Origin: CAZWUK01 sp964636685 | GTDB lineage: Bacteria; Bacillota; Clostridia; Christensenellales; CAG-138 | Direction of reading: 5' to 3' | Length of the DNA: 53,803 nt | NCBI GenBank assembly: GCA_964636685.1 | Contig: CAZWUK010000004.1 | Span: 1 to 53,803 of the forward strand | Shown: positions 15,309 through 24,237 of the stretch, piece by piece | How positions within the stretch are numbered: position 1 is the stretch's first letter | How the letters are laid out: the number at the start of each line of letters is the position of its first letter | The notes under the pieces: generated by a model | Databases searched by the model: none | Seen by the model: the letters and a program-made list of their open reading frames with translations, nothing else | What the model was told of the DNA's origin: nothing | Program-made: the position numbers and the translations under genes

Positions 15309-18256
15309 TACAGACGTCCTTCCGCCTGTGTGGTCGTATAGGTACGCAGACGATTTTGGAGATTATTCTGTTTAAGCAGAGGCATCATCATGCGAAAAGC
15401 TTCCATTCGCGTGACGCCAGCAAGCTCGAGCAGCATCGCGGAAGCGTCTTTGACGGAGGGGGATTCATCGCACAGAAGCGTTACGCGATCCTCTCGAAAG
15501 GAAAAAGTCAGGATTCGTGTACAGGGCGTTTCGATAAAGCAAACGCAGAGCACCAGAACAAATTCCGCCGGCGAAAGGTAGCCAAACTGCGCCGCAGTGC
15601 GTACCTGATGTTCATCGCCAAGACTCATGACAGCGGATGGCGTATACAGCGCGTCGGTCAGACGGAGGGTGTTTCGAACTCTCGATTCGTCAAAGTCGAG
15701 CAGCAGCCCGCCCTGCCCGTCCTGCTTTACGGAAAGCCGCGTTAGACCTGTGGAGTAGTTGTTGTGTACGCTCGCCACCACCGTGGGCAGAAGTCCGGCA
15801 AGATTGGGCGAGAAGGTGTATACCTTTCCCGCAAGAAAGCCTGTCAACACTGAAAAATCCGCGGTCGGGAGCTCTGCGCGGTAGAACGGGGCCCGATAGC
15901 GGCAGGTCAAGCCCGCGAGCGTGACGCGGAGCGCTTCCATGGCAACTGGGTTTTCCGGATAGGGCGCATCGGACACCTGCGAAAATGCGCTGTCTACATA
16001 GGACATCATGCCGCCCTGCGCAAACAGCTTGGAGGTGCCGGAAAATAGCACGACGACCACGTCAAGATCCGGCAGAGCGATCATGTACTGCCCGAACGCC
16101 CCGTTGAACAGGTAGCCGCCCGGATGCGGCGCCATCCAGATCTGATGACCGTAGCCGAAGGTGCATTCGCCGTTGGGCGTATCAATCTGCGGCCGCGTAG
16201 CGTCGCTGACCCAAGCCTCGCTGAGCAGCTGCTTTTGCGCTCCGTCTACGATCCAACGGCCATGGTTGAGATAGAGCTGCCCGAGCTTTGCAACGGATTC
16301 CAGCGTCAGCGAGAGTCCCCAGCCGCCTTTTTCGACGCCCTTGGGGCAGGTTTCCCAGGTCGCTTCCACAATGCCGAGCGGATCGAATATACGCTTTTGG
16401 AGCAGATGCAGCATGGTATCGCCGGTCTTTTTCTGCACGACCGCCGCGAGCATGTAGGTGTTCATGGAATTGTATTCAAACGCGGTTCCGGCGGGGAATT
16501 TGGCGTCGGCGTGCAGAAACTCTCGAACCCAGTCGGCGCCGAGCGCCGTGCCTACCTCGTTGAACCGACAGCCGGTGCTCATGCTGAGAAGATGTCTTAC
16601 GGTGAGGCGATAGGAGGCATGATCGGGGTTGTCCGGCGCCTTGTCGGGGAAAATATCCACCAAATGCTCGTCCAGCTGTAAGAGCCCGTCGTCAACCAAC
16701 AGGCCGATGGCGGTGCTGGTGATGCTTTTGGAGAGCGAATATAGCTGGTGCGGATATCGCGCGTCGTAGGGCGCCCAACAGCCTTCGCCGATGACCTTGC
16801 CGTGGCGGAGCACAATCAACTCCTGCCCGTTTGCCTCCGGATCGGCGTTTACCGCGTCGAACAGGGACAGAATCGCAGAGGCGTGAACCCCCTGCGACTC
16901 CGGGGTTGCCCGCGGGAGGGGACGATGTTGCAGCACAGGCGGCTGCGCCTGCTTTTGTCTGGTATGCGGATAGGCGTATATGTGTTGCATGTCCTGCGCC
17001 AGAAAGCGCTGCATCAGATCCAGCGTGCGCTTTTCCAGCGTTTGATCCACGGCGGTCAGCTCGCGGCGGAACAGTCCGCGCTTGCGTACGATGGATTTCT
17101 TTTCACGACGGGTTTGCGCTGCGTAACGCTGTTCAACGCGGTCAAATATCGTATCCCAGGGGACGGCAATGGTTTGCCTTGCCGCTTTTCCGAGCTGCGC
17201 GGCAAGCTCCGGACGGGATAAGAACGCCTGTACACGGTCGGCAATCTCCTCGTCGCTGCTGCCGCAGATCAGTCCGTTGACGCCGTCGGTGATGGGCGCC
17301 GCCGTGCGGTTGCCCTCGGTTATCAGCGCTGCGGTTTCCTGCGCGGCGGCTTCGCGTAGGACGATTCCCGCCGAGACGTTTTTTTGCGGAAATAAAAGCA
17401 GCGATGCGCCCGCATAAAGCCCGTTGAGCAGATAGGGATCCGCAACGTAGCCGAGAAACCGGACGTTGGCGGACACGGCAAGCCGCTTGGAAAGATTGCG
17501 CGCGGGCTGCTCGTCCGGCCCCATGCCGGCAAACAGCATTTGAAACGCAACGTCGCGTTCCTTCAGAAGCGCGGCTGCTTGGATGAGCGGCTTGAGATCC
17601 GCGCGGCGGTCGATCCGGCCGACATACAGCAAAATCGGCGCATCGGAAAGATGGTAGGTCGCGCGCGCTGCCGCAATGGCGGCGGGATCGGTTTCCGTGG
17701 TCGCCGCGCCGTTTTCTATGATCGCAATGTCGCTGGTGCAGCCATAGTCGGACAGCAGGGCGGCGCCGTGCTCGTTGGCCGTCCATACGGCGTCGCAGCG
17801 ATTGTAAAAATCGGCGATCTGCCGCCTGCCGAAGTTCTGCAAAGCTTCGGTATAGGTAGCGTGCAGCAGATCCTCGCAGTATTTCGGGTGAAACGTACCG
17901 ATCAGCGGGATGCGCAGGCGGTCTGCAAGACGCAGCGCTTCGCTGCCGGAGACGCCGGGCGTATGCGCGTGAACAATGTCAAAGCCGATGGCGTCGGCGC
18001 GGTTGGTATAGTGTTTGTCAACTGCCGCAATCCCCGTGCGGTACTGCGGTGCGTTGAGCATCGGCATTGCGATATAGTCCAGCACTTCAAAGGGAAAGGC
18101 GCCGCGATAGCCGGTATTCTTTTGGTGCGTAATCACATAGCATTCGTGACCGCGGCGGGAAAGCGCGTCCGCATAGGCGTACGATACGCGGCCGGCGCCG
18201 TCTGCGATCGGCAGAAAGGAATCGGTACATTGCGCAATGCGAAGCAAGGCTTTCAT
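15308..18256 (-). CDS. GT4 glycosyltransferase fused to a serine beta-lactamase-fold domain
   Basis: 982 residues. Residues 1-385 are a GT-B family-4 glycosyltransferase: ADGAGRVSYAYADALSRRGH near the start, HAHTPG about 96-101, LLYVGRIDRRADL about 209-221, and NVSAGIVLREAAA about 293-305 (nucleotide-sugar-binding region). A basic linker follows at 385-445. Residues about 450-745 are a beta-lactamase/CubicO-type hydrolase: S507-x-x-K510, Tyr595 in EYNSMN, and NGAFGQ near 718. About 235 further residues are unassigned. No signal peptide, so both domains should be cytoplasmic. AAAGGAG abuts ATG 18256; TTG 18247, at better spacing, may be the true start. The fusion is continuous with no frameshift. 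Confidence 0.85.
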   Translation of the reverse strand: MKALLRIAQCTDSFLPIADGAGRVSYAYADALSRRGHECYVITHQKNTGYRGAFPFEVLDYIAMPMLNAPQYRTGIAAVDKHYTNRADAIGFDIVHAHTPGVSGSEALRLADRLRIPLIGTFHPKYCEDLLHATYTEALQNFGRRQIADFYNRCDAVWTANEHGAALLSDYGCTSDIAIIENGAATTETDPAAIAAARATYHLSDAPILLYVGRIDRRADLKPLIQAAALLKERDVAFQMLFAGMGPDEQPARNLSKRLAVSANVRFLGYVADPYLLNGLYAGASLLLFPQKNVSAGIVLREAAAQETAALITEGNRTAAPITDGVNGLICGSSDEEIADRVQAFLSRPELAAQLGKAARQTIAVPWDTIFDRVEQRYAAQTRREKKSIVRKRGLFRRELTAVDQTLEKRTLDLMQRFLAQDMQHIYAYPHTRQKQAQPPVLQHRPLPRATPESQGVHASAILSLFDAVNADPEANGQELIVLRHGKVIGEGCWAPYDARYPHQLYSLSKSITSTAIGLLVDDGLLQLDEHLVDIFPDKAPDNPDHASYRLTVRHLLSMSTGCRFNEVGTALGADWVREFLHADAKFPAGTAFEYNSMNTYMLAAVVQKKTGDTMLHLLQKRIFDPLGIVEATWETCPKGVEKGGWGLSLTLESVAKLGQLYLNHGRWIVDGAQKQLLSEAWVSDATRPQIDTPNGECTFGYGHQIWMAPHPGGYLFNGAFGQYMIALPDLDVVVVLFSGTSKLFAQGGMMSYVDSAFSQVSDAPYPENPVAMEALRVTLAGLTCRYRAPFYRAELPTADFSVLTGFLAGKVYTFSPNLAGLLPTVVASVHNNYSTGLTRLSVKQDGQGGLLLDFDESRVRNTLRLTDALYTPSAVMSLGDEHQVRTAAQFGYLSPAEFVLVLCVCFIETPCTRILTFSFREDRVTLLCDESPSVKDASAMLLELAGVTRMEAFRMMMPLLKQNNLQNRLRTYTTTQAEGRL

Positions 18257-18330
18257 CTCCTTTGTTTTTTTTCTATTTTACCACAGTCGCGGGGCTGCGT
18301 ATACGGGCAGATCAACGTGCGCCGCCGCCC

Positions 18331-18380
18331 AAAAAAAGAAATAGTGTGCCTTACCGCGCCGGATCGGGAGTAAGCACACT
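18331..18380 (-). terminator. Hairpin terminator after the HAD gene (bidirectional)
   Basis: Arms AGTGTGC(C)TTAC and GTAAGCACACT (18343-18354 / 18370-18380) with one bulge. On the minus strand a T-rich tract follows (18340-18331). A second stem, 18410-18434, lies closer to the HAD stop. Confidence 0.7.
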
Positions 18381-18444
18381 TTTTTACAACAGGGAGAATA
18401 AAAACATAGCGGAACGCCCAATCGACGTCCCGCGAGATTTTTGC

Positions 18445-19092
18445 TTACAGTATTTTTTCCACAAGCTCCTCCGGATCGTCTATGATACAGGTTGCGCCGC
18501 TTTCAATCAAAACGCTGCGCGGGCGCAGTCCCCACGAACAGCTGATGCAGTCCACGCCCGCATTGTGCGCAAAGGCAATATCCACCTCCGAGTCGCCGAC
18601 ATAGACCGTGCTGGCGGGATCGACGGAGAAATAATCCATCACAAATTGCAGCGCGTCGGGCGCAGGTTTTTTTTCAAATTTTTCCATCATGCCGAGAATC
18701 ATCGAAAAGCTGTCTCTGGGAAAGAGGGTTTCAAGCACCTGCATGGCGTGCTTGTGCGGCTTATTGGATGCTACCGCAAGGCGCAAGCCTGCGTTCTTTA
18801 ATTCGGAGAGCATGCGAAGTATGCCGTTATAGGGGCGGGATTTGTTGGTGCAGTTTTCCTCATAGTGCGCGGTAAATTCCCGGTGCACGGGACGCCACAT
18901 ATCGTCGCGATCGGCTTCGGGGAGCGCGTTTTTGCACATATAGGCGGTGCTGTGACCGACGAGCTTCATCACTTCAAACTCACTGAACGTGGGGTAGTTG
19001 TAGTGGGAAAGCGCAAAATTCAGGCTATCCGTCAGGTCGGAGATCGTGTTGACGAGCGTTCCGTCCAGATCAAATACACAAAGTTGATACAT
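18445..19092 (-). CDS. HAD-superfamily phosphatase, phosphoglycolate phosphatase-like
   Basis: 215 residues, the size of Gph/PgmB-type HAD hydrolases. Motif I FDLDGTLVN (residues 7-15) holds the nucleophile and acid-base Asp; motif II VASNKPHKH at about 112-120; motif III lysine in KKPAPDAL; motif IV VYVGDSEVDI. A helical C1 cap occupies about 18-85. These enzymes dephosphorylate small phosphometabolites; the exact substrate cannot be read. The start has AAGGAGG. It lies 30 bp after the EamA transporter gene and is likely in one transcript with it. Confidence 0.88.
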   Translation of the reverse strand: MYQLCVFDLDGTLVNTISDLTDSLNFALSHYNYPTFSEFEVMKLVGHSTAYMCKNALPEADRDDMWRPVHREFTAHYEENCTNKSRPYNGILRMLSELKNAGLRLAVASNKPHKHAMQVLETLFPRDSFSMILGMMEKFEKKPAPDALQFVMDYFSVDPASTVYVGDSEVDIAFAHNAGVDCISCSWGLRPRSVLIESGATCIIDDPEELVEKIL

Positions 19093-19122
19093 GGTTATCC
19101 TCCTTATCCCAAGACCGGGAAA

Positions 19123-20013
19123 TCAAAAATCCATCCAGAGAGCAAACTGCCCCGCAAGAATCAGCAGCATGCCAAAAACGGCGTTGGCGGGAAGCTTTTC
19201 CTTGTGCAGAATGCGCGAAAAGAGCATGGCGACGGGAAAAGACAGCAGCGCGACCGGCGCAAGCGCGGAATAGTCGCCATAACGCGCGCCAAAATAATCG
19301 CACAGCTGCGACAGACCGAGGCAAAGCGCGGCGACCAGCACAAAGATCCAGTTTTCGGCGCGCATCTTTTGCATGCGCCGGAATCCATTGGTAGAAAACG
19401 TAACCAGCCACAGCAAAGCGGCGCCTGCTCCACAGCGAACCAGAAGCTGCACATTCTGCGGGACGTTTTCCACGCCTGCGCGAACAAGAACCTGCCGCCC
19501 CGCGGCGGCGGCCATGGCCAAAAGAGAAAACCAGACCCAGGCGTAGCCCTTGGCTTTTTGCGAGCGGCTAAGCATCAGAATCGTGCCGAGCAGGATCAGC
19601 ACCACAAAGCACAGCTTCCACAGCCCCGGGATGGCGTTGTACAGAAAATATCCGCTGATTAACGCCAAGACGCCGGCCAGATTCACCATCGGCAGCACGC
19701 GGTTGACGTCCCCGCCGGAGAGCGCATAGAAGATGCTGCAATAGTATACGCCGTCGCAGACAGCGGCCGACAGAAGAAACAAAAGACTGCGCGCGTCGAT
19801 GTGCTGCATGGCGGACAACTGACCGGACAGCAGACACAGGCATACGGCAAAGATGGCGAACACCGTCATAAACAGAGCGGCGCTGCCCGGCGCATCCCCG
19901 CGTCGCGCGCCCGATTTTACAAAAACCGGCGTCAGCCCGACAAGCACGGCCGAAGCAAACGCAAACCCCAAATAACGGAGCATATCGTCTGTAATGCCGG
20001 ATAAAAATGCCAT
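19123..20013 (-). CDS. EamA/DMT-family transporter
   Basis: 296 residues with ten predicted membrane helices in the two-repeat arrangement of the drug/metabolite transporter superfamily; the second repeat ends with AVFGMLLILAGQFALW. Substrates in this family range from amino acids to sugars and are not predictable here. The start ATG has GGGGGA upstream. Its own promoter is at 20068-20096 and the HAD phosphatase follows downstream. Confidence 0.85.
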   Translation of the reverse strand: MAFLSGITDDMLRYLGFAFASAVLVGLTPVFVKSGARRGDAPGSAALFMTVFAIFAVCLCLLSGQLSAMQHIDARSLLFLLSAAVCDGVYYCSIFYALSGGDVNRVLPMVNLAGVLALISGYFLYNAIPGLWKLCFVVLILLGTILMLSRSQKAKGYAWVWFSLLAMAAAAGRQVLVRAGVENVPQNVQLLVRCGAGAALLWLVTFSTNGFRRMQKMRAENWIFVLVAALCLGLSQLCDYFGARYGDYSALAPVALLSFPVAMLFSRILHKEKLPANAVFGMLLILAGQFALWMDF

Positions 20014-20067
20014 GCTTCCCCCATTGACGGCGCCATCGCCGCTTTCTATTCTGACAAGATACGTGCT

Positions 20068-20096
20068 ATTGTATCACATCCCGCGCTTGCACACAA
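20068..20096 (-). promoter_or_regulatory. Promoter of the EamA-HAD unit
   Basis: Minus strand: TTGTGT (20096-20091), 17-nt spacer ending TGA, TACAAT (20073-20068). Confidence 0.65.
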
Positions 20097-20150
20097 ACGC
20101 CGGATAACAGGAGCGTACGGCGTGCCTGCCGCGCGCAACCTGAGCGCCGG

Positions 20151-20723
20151 TCAAATCAGACCCTGCCGGCGCAGCTTATCCTGCAATTTATTGTAAATGT
20201 GCGTTTGAAACCACGGTTCGCTGGAGGCGGCGACGGCTTCCTCCATCGAAAACCAGGCAACGCCGCTGTTTTCATCTGTCTTTGCCGTAAGCGGCTCGTT
20301 TTCGTCCGCTGCCAGCAGATAGGTCAGGTTGAGATGCAGGTGAGAGGATACATAGCCGCCGTGCTTGATGTGCCCATCGACCGTGAGCACCTCCAGAGAA
20401 AAAATGTCCGTTGATAACGGGGAGACGTGTTGAAGCCCCGTTTCCTCGCGCGCCTCCCGCAGCGCAACGCCCAGAAGATCCGAATCGCCGTCGGCATGCC
20501 CGCCTGTCCAAGACCAGGAATGAAATATATTGTGGTATACCATCAGTACGCGCGTGCAGGCGCGGTTGACGATCCAGGCGGAGGCCGTTAAATGCGCGGT
20601 CGTGTTTTCCCGGGTGAGCGCGTCGGGCGAAGCGGCTAAAAAACGCAGCATGGCGGCTTTATCGCGCGCCTCCTGTTCATTGCAGGGGGGATAGGCTTCA
20701 ATATTTCGTATTAATTCTGTCAT
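20151..20723 (-). CDS. Nudix hydrolase
   Basis: 190 residues from ATG 20723. The Nudix box is present as GGHADGDSDLLGVALREAREETGL (given in part: REAREETG), near residues 75-98, with the Glu pair that binds Mg. Family members cleave nucleoside diphosphates linked to another moiety. The start has no Shine-Dalgarno sequence; a promoter whose -10 ends 6 nt before the ATG suggests a leaderless mRNA. An in-frame start 15 codons upstream lies inside that promoter and is less likely. Confidence 0.87.
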   Translation of the reverse strand: MTELIRNIEAYPPCNEQEARDKAAMLRFLAASPDALTRENTTAHLTASAWIVNRACTRVLMVYHNIFHSWSWTGGHADGDSDLLGVALREAREETGLQHVSPLSTDIFSLEVLTVDGHIKHGGYVSSHLHLNLTYLLAADENEPLTAKTDENSGVAWFSMEEAVAASSEPWFQTHIYNKLQDKLRRQGLI

Positions 20724-20729
20724 GGGTAC

Positions 20730-20758
20730 AGGATAACACAGACGGCAAACGGCTTCAA
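20730..20758 (-). promoter_or_regulatory. Promoter placed to give a leaderless Nudix mRNA
   Basis: Minus strand: TTGAAG (20758-20753), 17-nt spacer, TATCCT (20735-20730), then six bases to ATG 20723. Confidence 0.5.
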
Positions 20759-20806
20759 TGCCACGCAAAGCGGATTGTTACATTATTTTGAAGAATCGAA
20801 ATGTCC

Positions 20807-20835
20807 TTGAACCAATAGGACGATTATGGTATGAT
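20807..20835 (+). promoter_or_regulatory. Promoter of the LCP gene
   Basis: TTGAAC (20807-20812), 17-nt spacer, TATGAT (20830-20835). It shows that an in-frame ATG at 20831 cannot be the start of the downstream gene. Confidence 0.75.
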
Positions 20836-20893
20836 ACTGTCGTTATTTTGGAAATGTAACCGTGGATATCAAATGGAAGGAATAAATAGTCAA

Positions 20894-21961
20894 ATGAAGA
20901 CTGGATTAAAGATTGCGCTGATCGTGGTAGTCGTTCTGATCCTGGCGCTTGCAGGCGGAATCTGGTATGTGGTTTCGCAGATGCAGAAGGACGCCGTTGA
21001 AATCGTAGCAAAGCCGACCGTTTCACCGAACGAAAGCGGAACGACGGAGATTGTCGTACTGGATGAGATGCCGTCGAGCGAACCGGAGACTACCGCGGAG
21101 CCGATTTATCAGGAGGAGCAGAAGTCGCTGGGAATCGTCAATGTGCTCTTGATCGGCACGGACAACCGTACCAAGGCGTCTGTGGATCAGGCGGTCGGCA
21201 ATGCCGACACCGTGATTCTCGCCTCCTACGACCGCGACAAGAACACGATCGCGCTCCTGTCGTTCATGCGGGACAGCTGGCTGAAGATCCAAGGCGAAAA
21301 GAGCACCTATATGGGCAAGCTCAACAGCGCTTACAGCTCGGGCGGTATTGGACGGCTTGTCAACACAATCAACCTCAATTACGATCTGGACGTACAGAAT
21401 TATGTCGCCATCGGGTTTGACGGCTTCTCCGCACTGATCGACGAGATTGGCGGAATTGAAATAGACGTGGACGCGCGCGAACGCAATGTCATCAACGCCC
21501 GTATCGACAAAGAGGGGCGTACCTGCGGCTATGTGCAAGGCACTGGCATGCAGCTGCTCAACGGCGAGCAAGCGCTGCTCTATGCAAGAAACCGCACCTC
21601 CGGGTTGGAGGAGGGAGAGGGCGGCAACGATTTTGCCCGCGTCAGCCGTCAGCAGGAGGTCATACAGGTCGTATACAAAACGGTGCTGAACAAGATGAAC
21701 GTCAGCAATATCGCCGGTCTTATTTCGCTTGTTACACAGCATGTTTCGACCAATATGGATGTGACGACGATGGTCGAGCTTGGAACGGCGCTGATGAACA
21801 CGCAGGCGAATTTCTCGACCGAGCATGTGCCGTTTGAAGGCGAGTGGGGTTATTCTGACAACGGCAGCGCGATTGAATTCAACATCGACAAGGCGGCCGA
21901 GAAGGTGCACGCGCTGCTCTACGGCGCAGGGACACAGGAAGCGGAAACACCCGCAAATTGA
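20894..21961 (+). CDS. LCP (LytR-CpsA-Psr) family cell-wall protein
   Basis: 355 residues from ATG 20894: a short cytoplasmic tail, one transmembrane anchor (about 5-28), an acidic/Thr-rich linker, then the LCP catalytic domain (about 75-230) with VNVLLIGTDNR, NADTVILASYD, SFMRDSW and the conserved Arg-rich segment ending ARVSRQQEVI. LCP enzymes transfer undecaprenyl-linked wall polymers such as teichoic acids or capsule to peptidoglycan outside the membrane. The start is uncertain: ATG 20873 is also in frame, but GGAAGGA lies upstream of 20894. Single-gene transcript bounded by a promoter and a strong terminator. Confidence 0.9.
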   Translation: MKTGLKIALIVVVVLILALAGGIWYVVSQMQKDAVEIVAKPTVSPNESGTTEIVVLDEMPSSEPETTAEPIYQEEQKSLGIVNVLLIGTDNRTKASVDQAVGNADTVILASYDRDKNTIALLSFMRDSWLKIQGEKSTYMGKLNSAYSSGGIGRLVNTINLNYDLDVQNYVAIGFDGFSALIDEIGGIEIDVDARERNVINARIDKEGRTCGYVQGTGMQLLNGEQALLYARNRTSGLEEGEGGNDFARVSRQQEVIQVVYKTVLNKMNVSNIAGLISLVTQHVSTNMDVTTMVELGTALMNTQANFSTEHVPFEGEWGYSDNGSAIEFNIDKAAEKVHALLYGAGTQEAETPAN

Positions 21962-21989
21962 ACAGAAAACGATCGATAACGCAGCCTGC

Positions 21990-22021
21990 AGCGCCGCCGG
22001 GATTCCGGCGGCGCTGTTTTT
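21990..22021 (+). terminator. Intrinsic terminator after the LCP gene
   Basis: AGCGCCGCCGG, loop GATT, CCGGCGGCGCT, then GTTTTT: an 11-bp perfect GC stem. Confidence 0.9.
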
Positions 22022-22082
22022 CGGCAGCGGCGCCGTTGACCAAATGCCACAATTATTTTACGTTCCGGCACCCTTTTCGACG

Positions 22083-22111
22083 TTGCGGATCATAGCTTCA
22101 CATAGTATACT
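22083..22111 (+). promoter_or_regulatory. Promoter of the amidase-like lipoprotein operon
   Basis: TTGCGG (22083-22088), 17-nt spacer, TATACT (22106-22111); the start codon is at 22138. Confidence 0.65.
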
Positions 22112-22137
22112 CAATAAAGTACAGTGGGGGTCAAAGA

Positions 22138-23724
22138 ATGCCGAGATTGAAATTTTTAGCCTGCGCCGGCGCTGTCATGCTGTCGGCTTTTTTTTGCGGA
22201 TGCGACGTTTTGTCCCATCTGTCCGTCGATGCGGAGCCGGAAGCCACCGAAGAAATCCAAACTGTCATTTTGTCCACGCCCGAGGTTACTGCGCGTGCGG
22301 CAAATGTCTCCAGGTATCCGGATAATCGGGAGGTTTTGCAGCAGCGTATCGTGGACGAGGAGATTTCCATACGGGAGATGCAGCAGGATGTGCGCGATGG
22401 GTTGTATAGCTATGAGGATCTGACCCGATTTTACATGGAGCGCATGGAAAACAACGACGTCTGCAACGCGGTTCTGACAGTTTTTCCCACCGCGATTGCC
22501 GCGGCGCAGAAATGCGATCAGGAAAACCTGCAATCGTCGCCGCTTTATGGGATTCCGTTTGTGCTGGACGACAATATCGACACCCGTGATGTGCCGACAA
22601 CCTGCGGCGCCTATGCGCTTGCCGACCGCCGCCCGACAGAGAACGCGTTTCTTGTGGGGCTCCTGATTTCACAGGGCGCGATCCCGCTGGCAAAGACCAA
22701 TCTGGATGAGCTTGGCGGCAGTCTGATCGGCGACGCGGCGCTGCACTTCAGCGCACTCGGCGGAGAGCTGACGAGCCCGCACGGTACGGATTCCGGCGCT
22801 TCCGGCGCGGCGCTGGCGGCGGCGACCCATCTTGCGCCGCTGGCGGTTGGCTTGGATACCAACGGAACGCTGCTGGAGGCGGGCGCGTTGAACCGCGTCG
22901 TGTGCATTCGTCCTTCGCATGCGCTTGTTTCCAGAGAGGGCGTGATACCCGTCAACACCGCATACGACGTGCCGGGCGCTGTCGGGCTGTCGGTAGAGGA
23001 CGCGACGTGGCTGCTCTATGGAATGCAGGGCGCAAGCACCGAGGACGGCTTCCAACAGACGGGAAAATATGTCGCAATCGGTGAACCGGACACTTTTTTG
23101 CCGGCCGACACGGCTTCGGCGCTTGCCGGAACGCGGATCCTGCTGGATGAAAGCGCGACCCGCCTGCCGGAGGAGGTATTTCAGGCGCTTCGAGACAGCG
23201 GCGCCGTGCTGATCGAGGATCTGGCCTACGACCCGTTGGAGGGCGCTCCGTCCTCTATACGCCAAAATGCAGAGCTGGTATTTGACTTTGGCGTGCGTGA
23301 CAGTTTGGAAACCTATTTTTCCACGCAGCAGCCGGTGGGGATATCTTCGATCCAGCGGCTTGCCGTCTATAACCGCGACCATGCGGAGAACGCGATCCCG
23401 CATGGGCAGACGCGGCTGGAATACCTCTTGGAGCTGTCTGACCGCGAGCGGGCGCGCGCTGACGAGGTGAGCATCTATCTTGCGGACGCGGATACGATGG
23501 ATTGGTTTTTGGAGAAGAACAACATCGATCTGATTCTATCCGCCGACGCCGACATTGCGCAGCACGTATACAGCTCGCTGAATCCTTGCGTTTCAATTCC
23601 CTGCGCAAGGGGCACAAAAAATCTTTCGGCGACGTTCACCGCCAGAAACGGCTACGATGAAAAGGCCATTCGTGCTGCATACGTTGTAGAGCAACTCCTT
23701 GCCAATGCGCGGGTGCAGCCATGA
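22138..23724 (+). CDS. Amidase-signature-like lipoprotein with lost catalytic triad
   Basis: 528 residues. Signal peptide with a lipobox-like FCGC ending at Cys22, so it is probably a surface lipoprotein. The body follows the amidase-signature family: PLYGIPFVLDDNIDTRDVPT (136-155), AIPLAKTNLDELGG, and GAALAAATHLAPLAVGLDTN (223-242). Against the family's Lys / cis-Ser / Ser triad, ungapped alignment to the motif spacing gives Asp144 for Lys (VKDN reads LDDN), Gly220 for the cis-Ser, and Thr244 for the nucleophile (DTGGS reads DTNGT). It is therefore probably non-catalytic, perhaps a binding protein. Its stop overlaps the GNAT gene start by 4 nt. Confidence 0.85.
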   Translation: MPRLKFLACAGAVMLSAFFCGCDVLSHLSVDAEPEATEEIQTVILSTPEVTARAANVSRYPDNREVLQQRIVDEEISIREMQQDVRDGLYSYEDLTRFYMERMENNDVCNAVLTVFPTAIAAAQKCDQENLQSSPLYGIPFVLDDNIDTRDVPTTCGAYALADRRPTENAFLVGLLISQGAIPLAKTNLDELGGSLIGDAALHFSALGGELTSPHGTDSGASGAALAAATHLAPLAVGLDTNGTLLEAGALNRVVCIRPSHALVSREGVIPVNTAYDVPGAVGLSVEDATWLLYGMQGASTEDGFQQTGKYVAIGEPDTFLPADTASALAGTRILLDESATRLPEEVFQALRDSGAVLIEDLAYDPLEGAPSSIRQNAELVFDFGVRDSLETYFSTQQPVGISSIQRLAVYNRDHAENAIPHGQTRLEYLLELSDRERARADEVSIYLADADTMDWFLEKNNIDLILSADADIAQHVYSSLNPCVSIPCARGTKNLSATFTARNGYDEKAIRAAYVVEQLLANARVQP

Positions 23725-24170
23725 AGACCGTCGGAGAGATCAGCCTGCGGGAAATTAATCGGGCGAATTTTTTTGCGGTAGCGGCGCTGCGGGTGGCGGC
23801 ACAGCAGCAGAATTTTGTAGCATCCAACGCTTTTTCCATTGCGCAGTCCAAGGTGCAGCCGGAGTGCGTTCCGCTGGCGATCTACCTTGGCGATGTGCCG
23901 ATTGGCTTTACGATGTACTGCATGGACGTACAGGACAAAGAATACTGGATCTACCGCCTGATGATCGACGAGCATCATCAAAACAAGGGTTACGGATATG
24001 CCGCCATGCAGCTTTTGCTGCAAAAGATTCGGCAGGATACCGGGCGTCATGTCATCTATATCAGCTTCGAACCAAAAAACAAAGCGGCGCGCGCGCTCTA
24101 TGAAAAGCTCGGGTTTGTGCCCGATGGCAGGGAGGATTGCGGCGAAACCGTCTATCGGCTGTCGTATTGA
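23721..24170 (+). CDS. GNAT N-acetyltransferase, polyamine-acetyltransferase-like
   Basis: 149 residues with the GNAT fold: RLMIDEHHQNKGYGYAAMQL (acetyl-CoA pyrophosphate loop Q-x-x-G-Y-G) and the C-terminal NKAARALYEKLGFVPDG. The N-terminal part and overall length resemble diamine acetyltransferases (BltD/PaiA/SpeG-like), which transfer acetyl from acetyl-CoA to polyamines. ATG overlaps the preceding stop (ATGA), indicating translational coupling with the lipoprotein. Confidence 0.85.
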   Translation: MKTVGEISLREINRANFFAVAALRVAAQQQNFVASNAFSIAQSKVQPECVPLAIYLGDVPIGFTMYCMDVQDKEYWIYRLMIDEHHQNKGYGYAAMQLLLQKIRQDTGRHVIYISFEPKNKAARALYEKLGFVPDGREDCGETVYRLSY

Positions 24171-24237
24171 GCGCAGCTATGTCAGAAGATCTGCACATAA
24201 CCAATCAGATCGATGACGATTGTGGAGGACGCATTTT

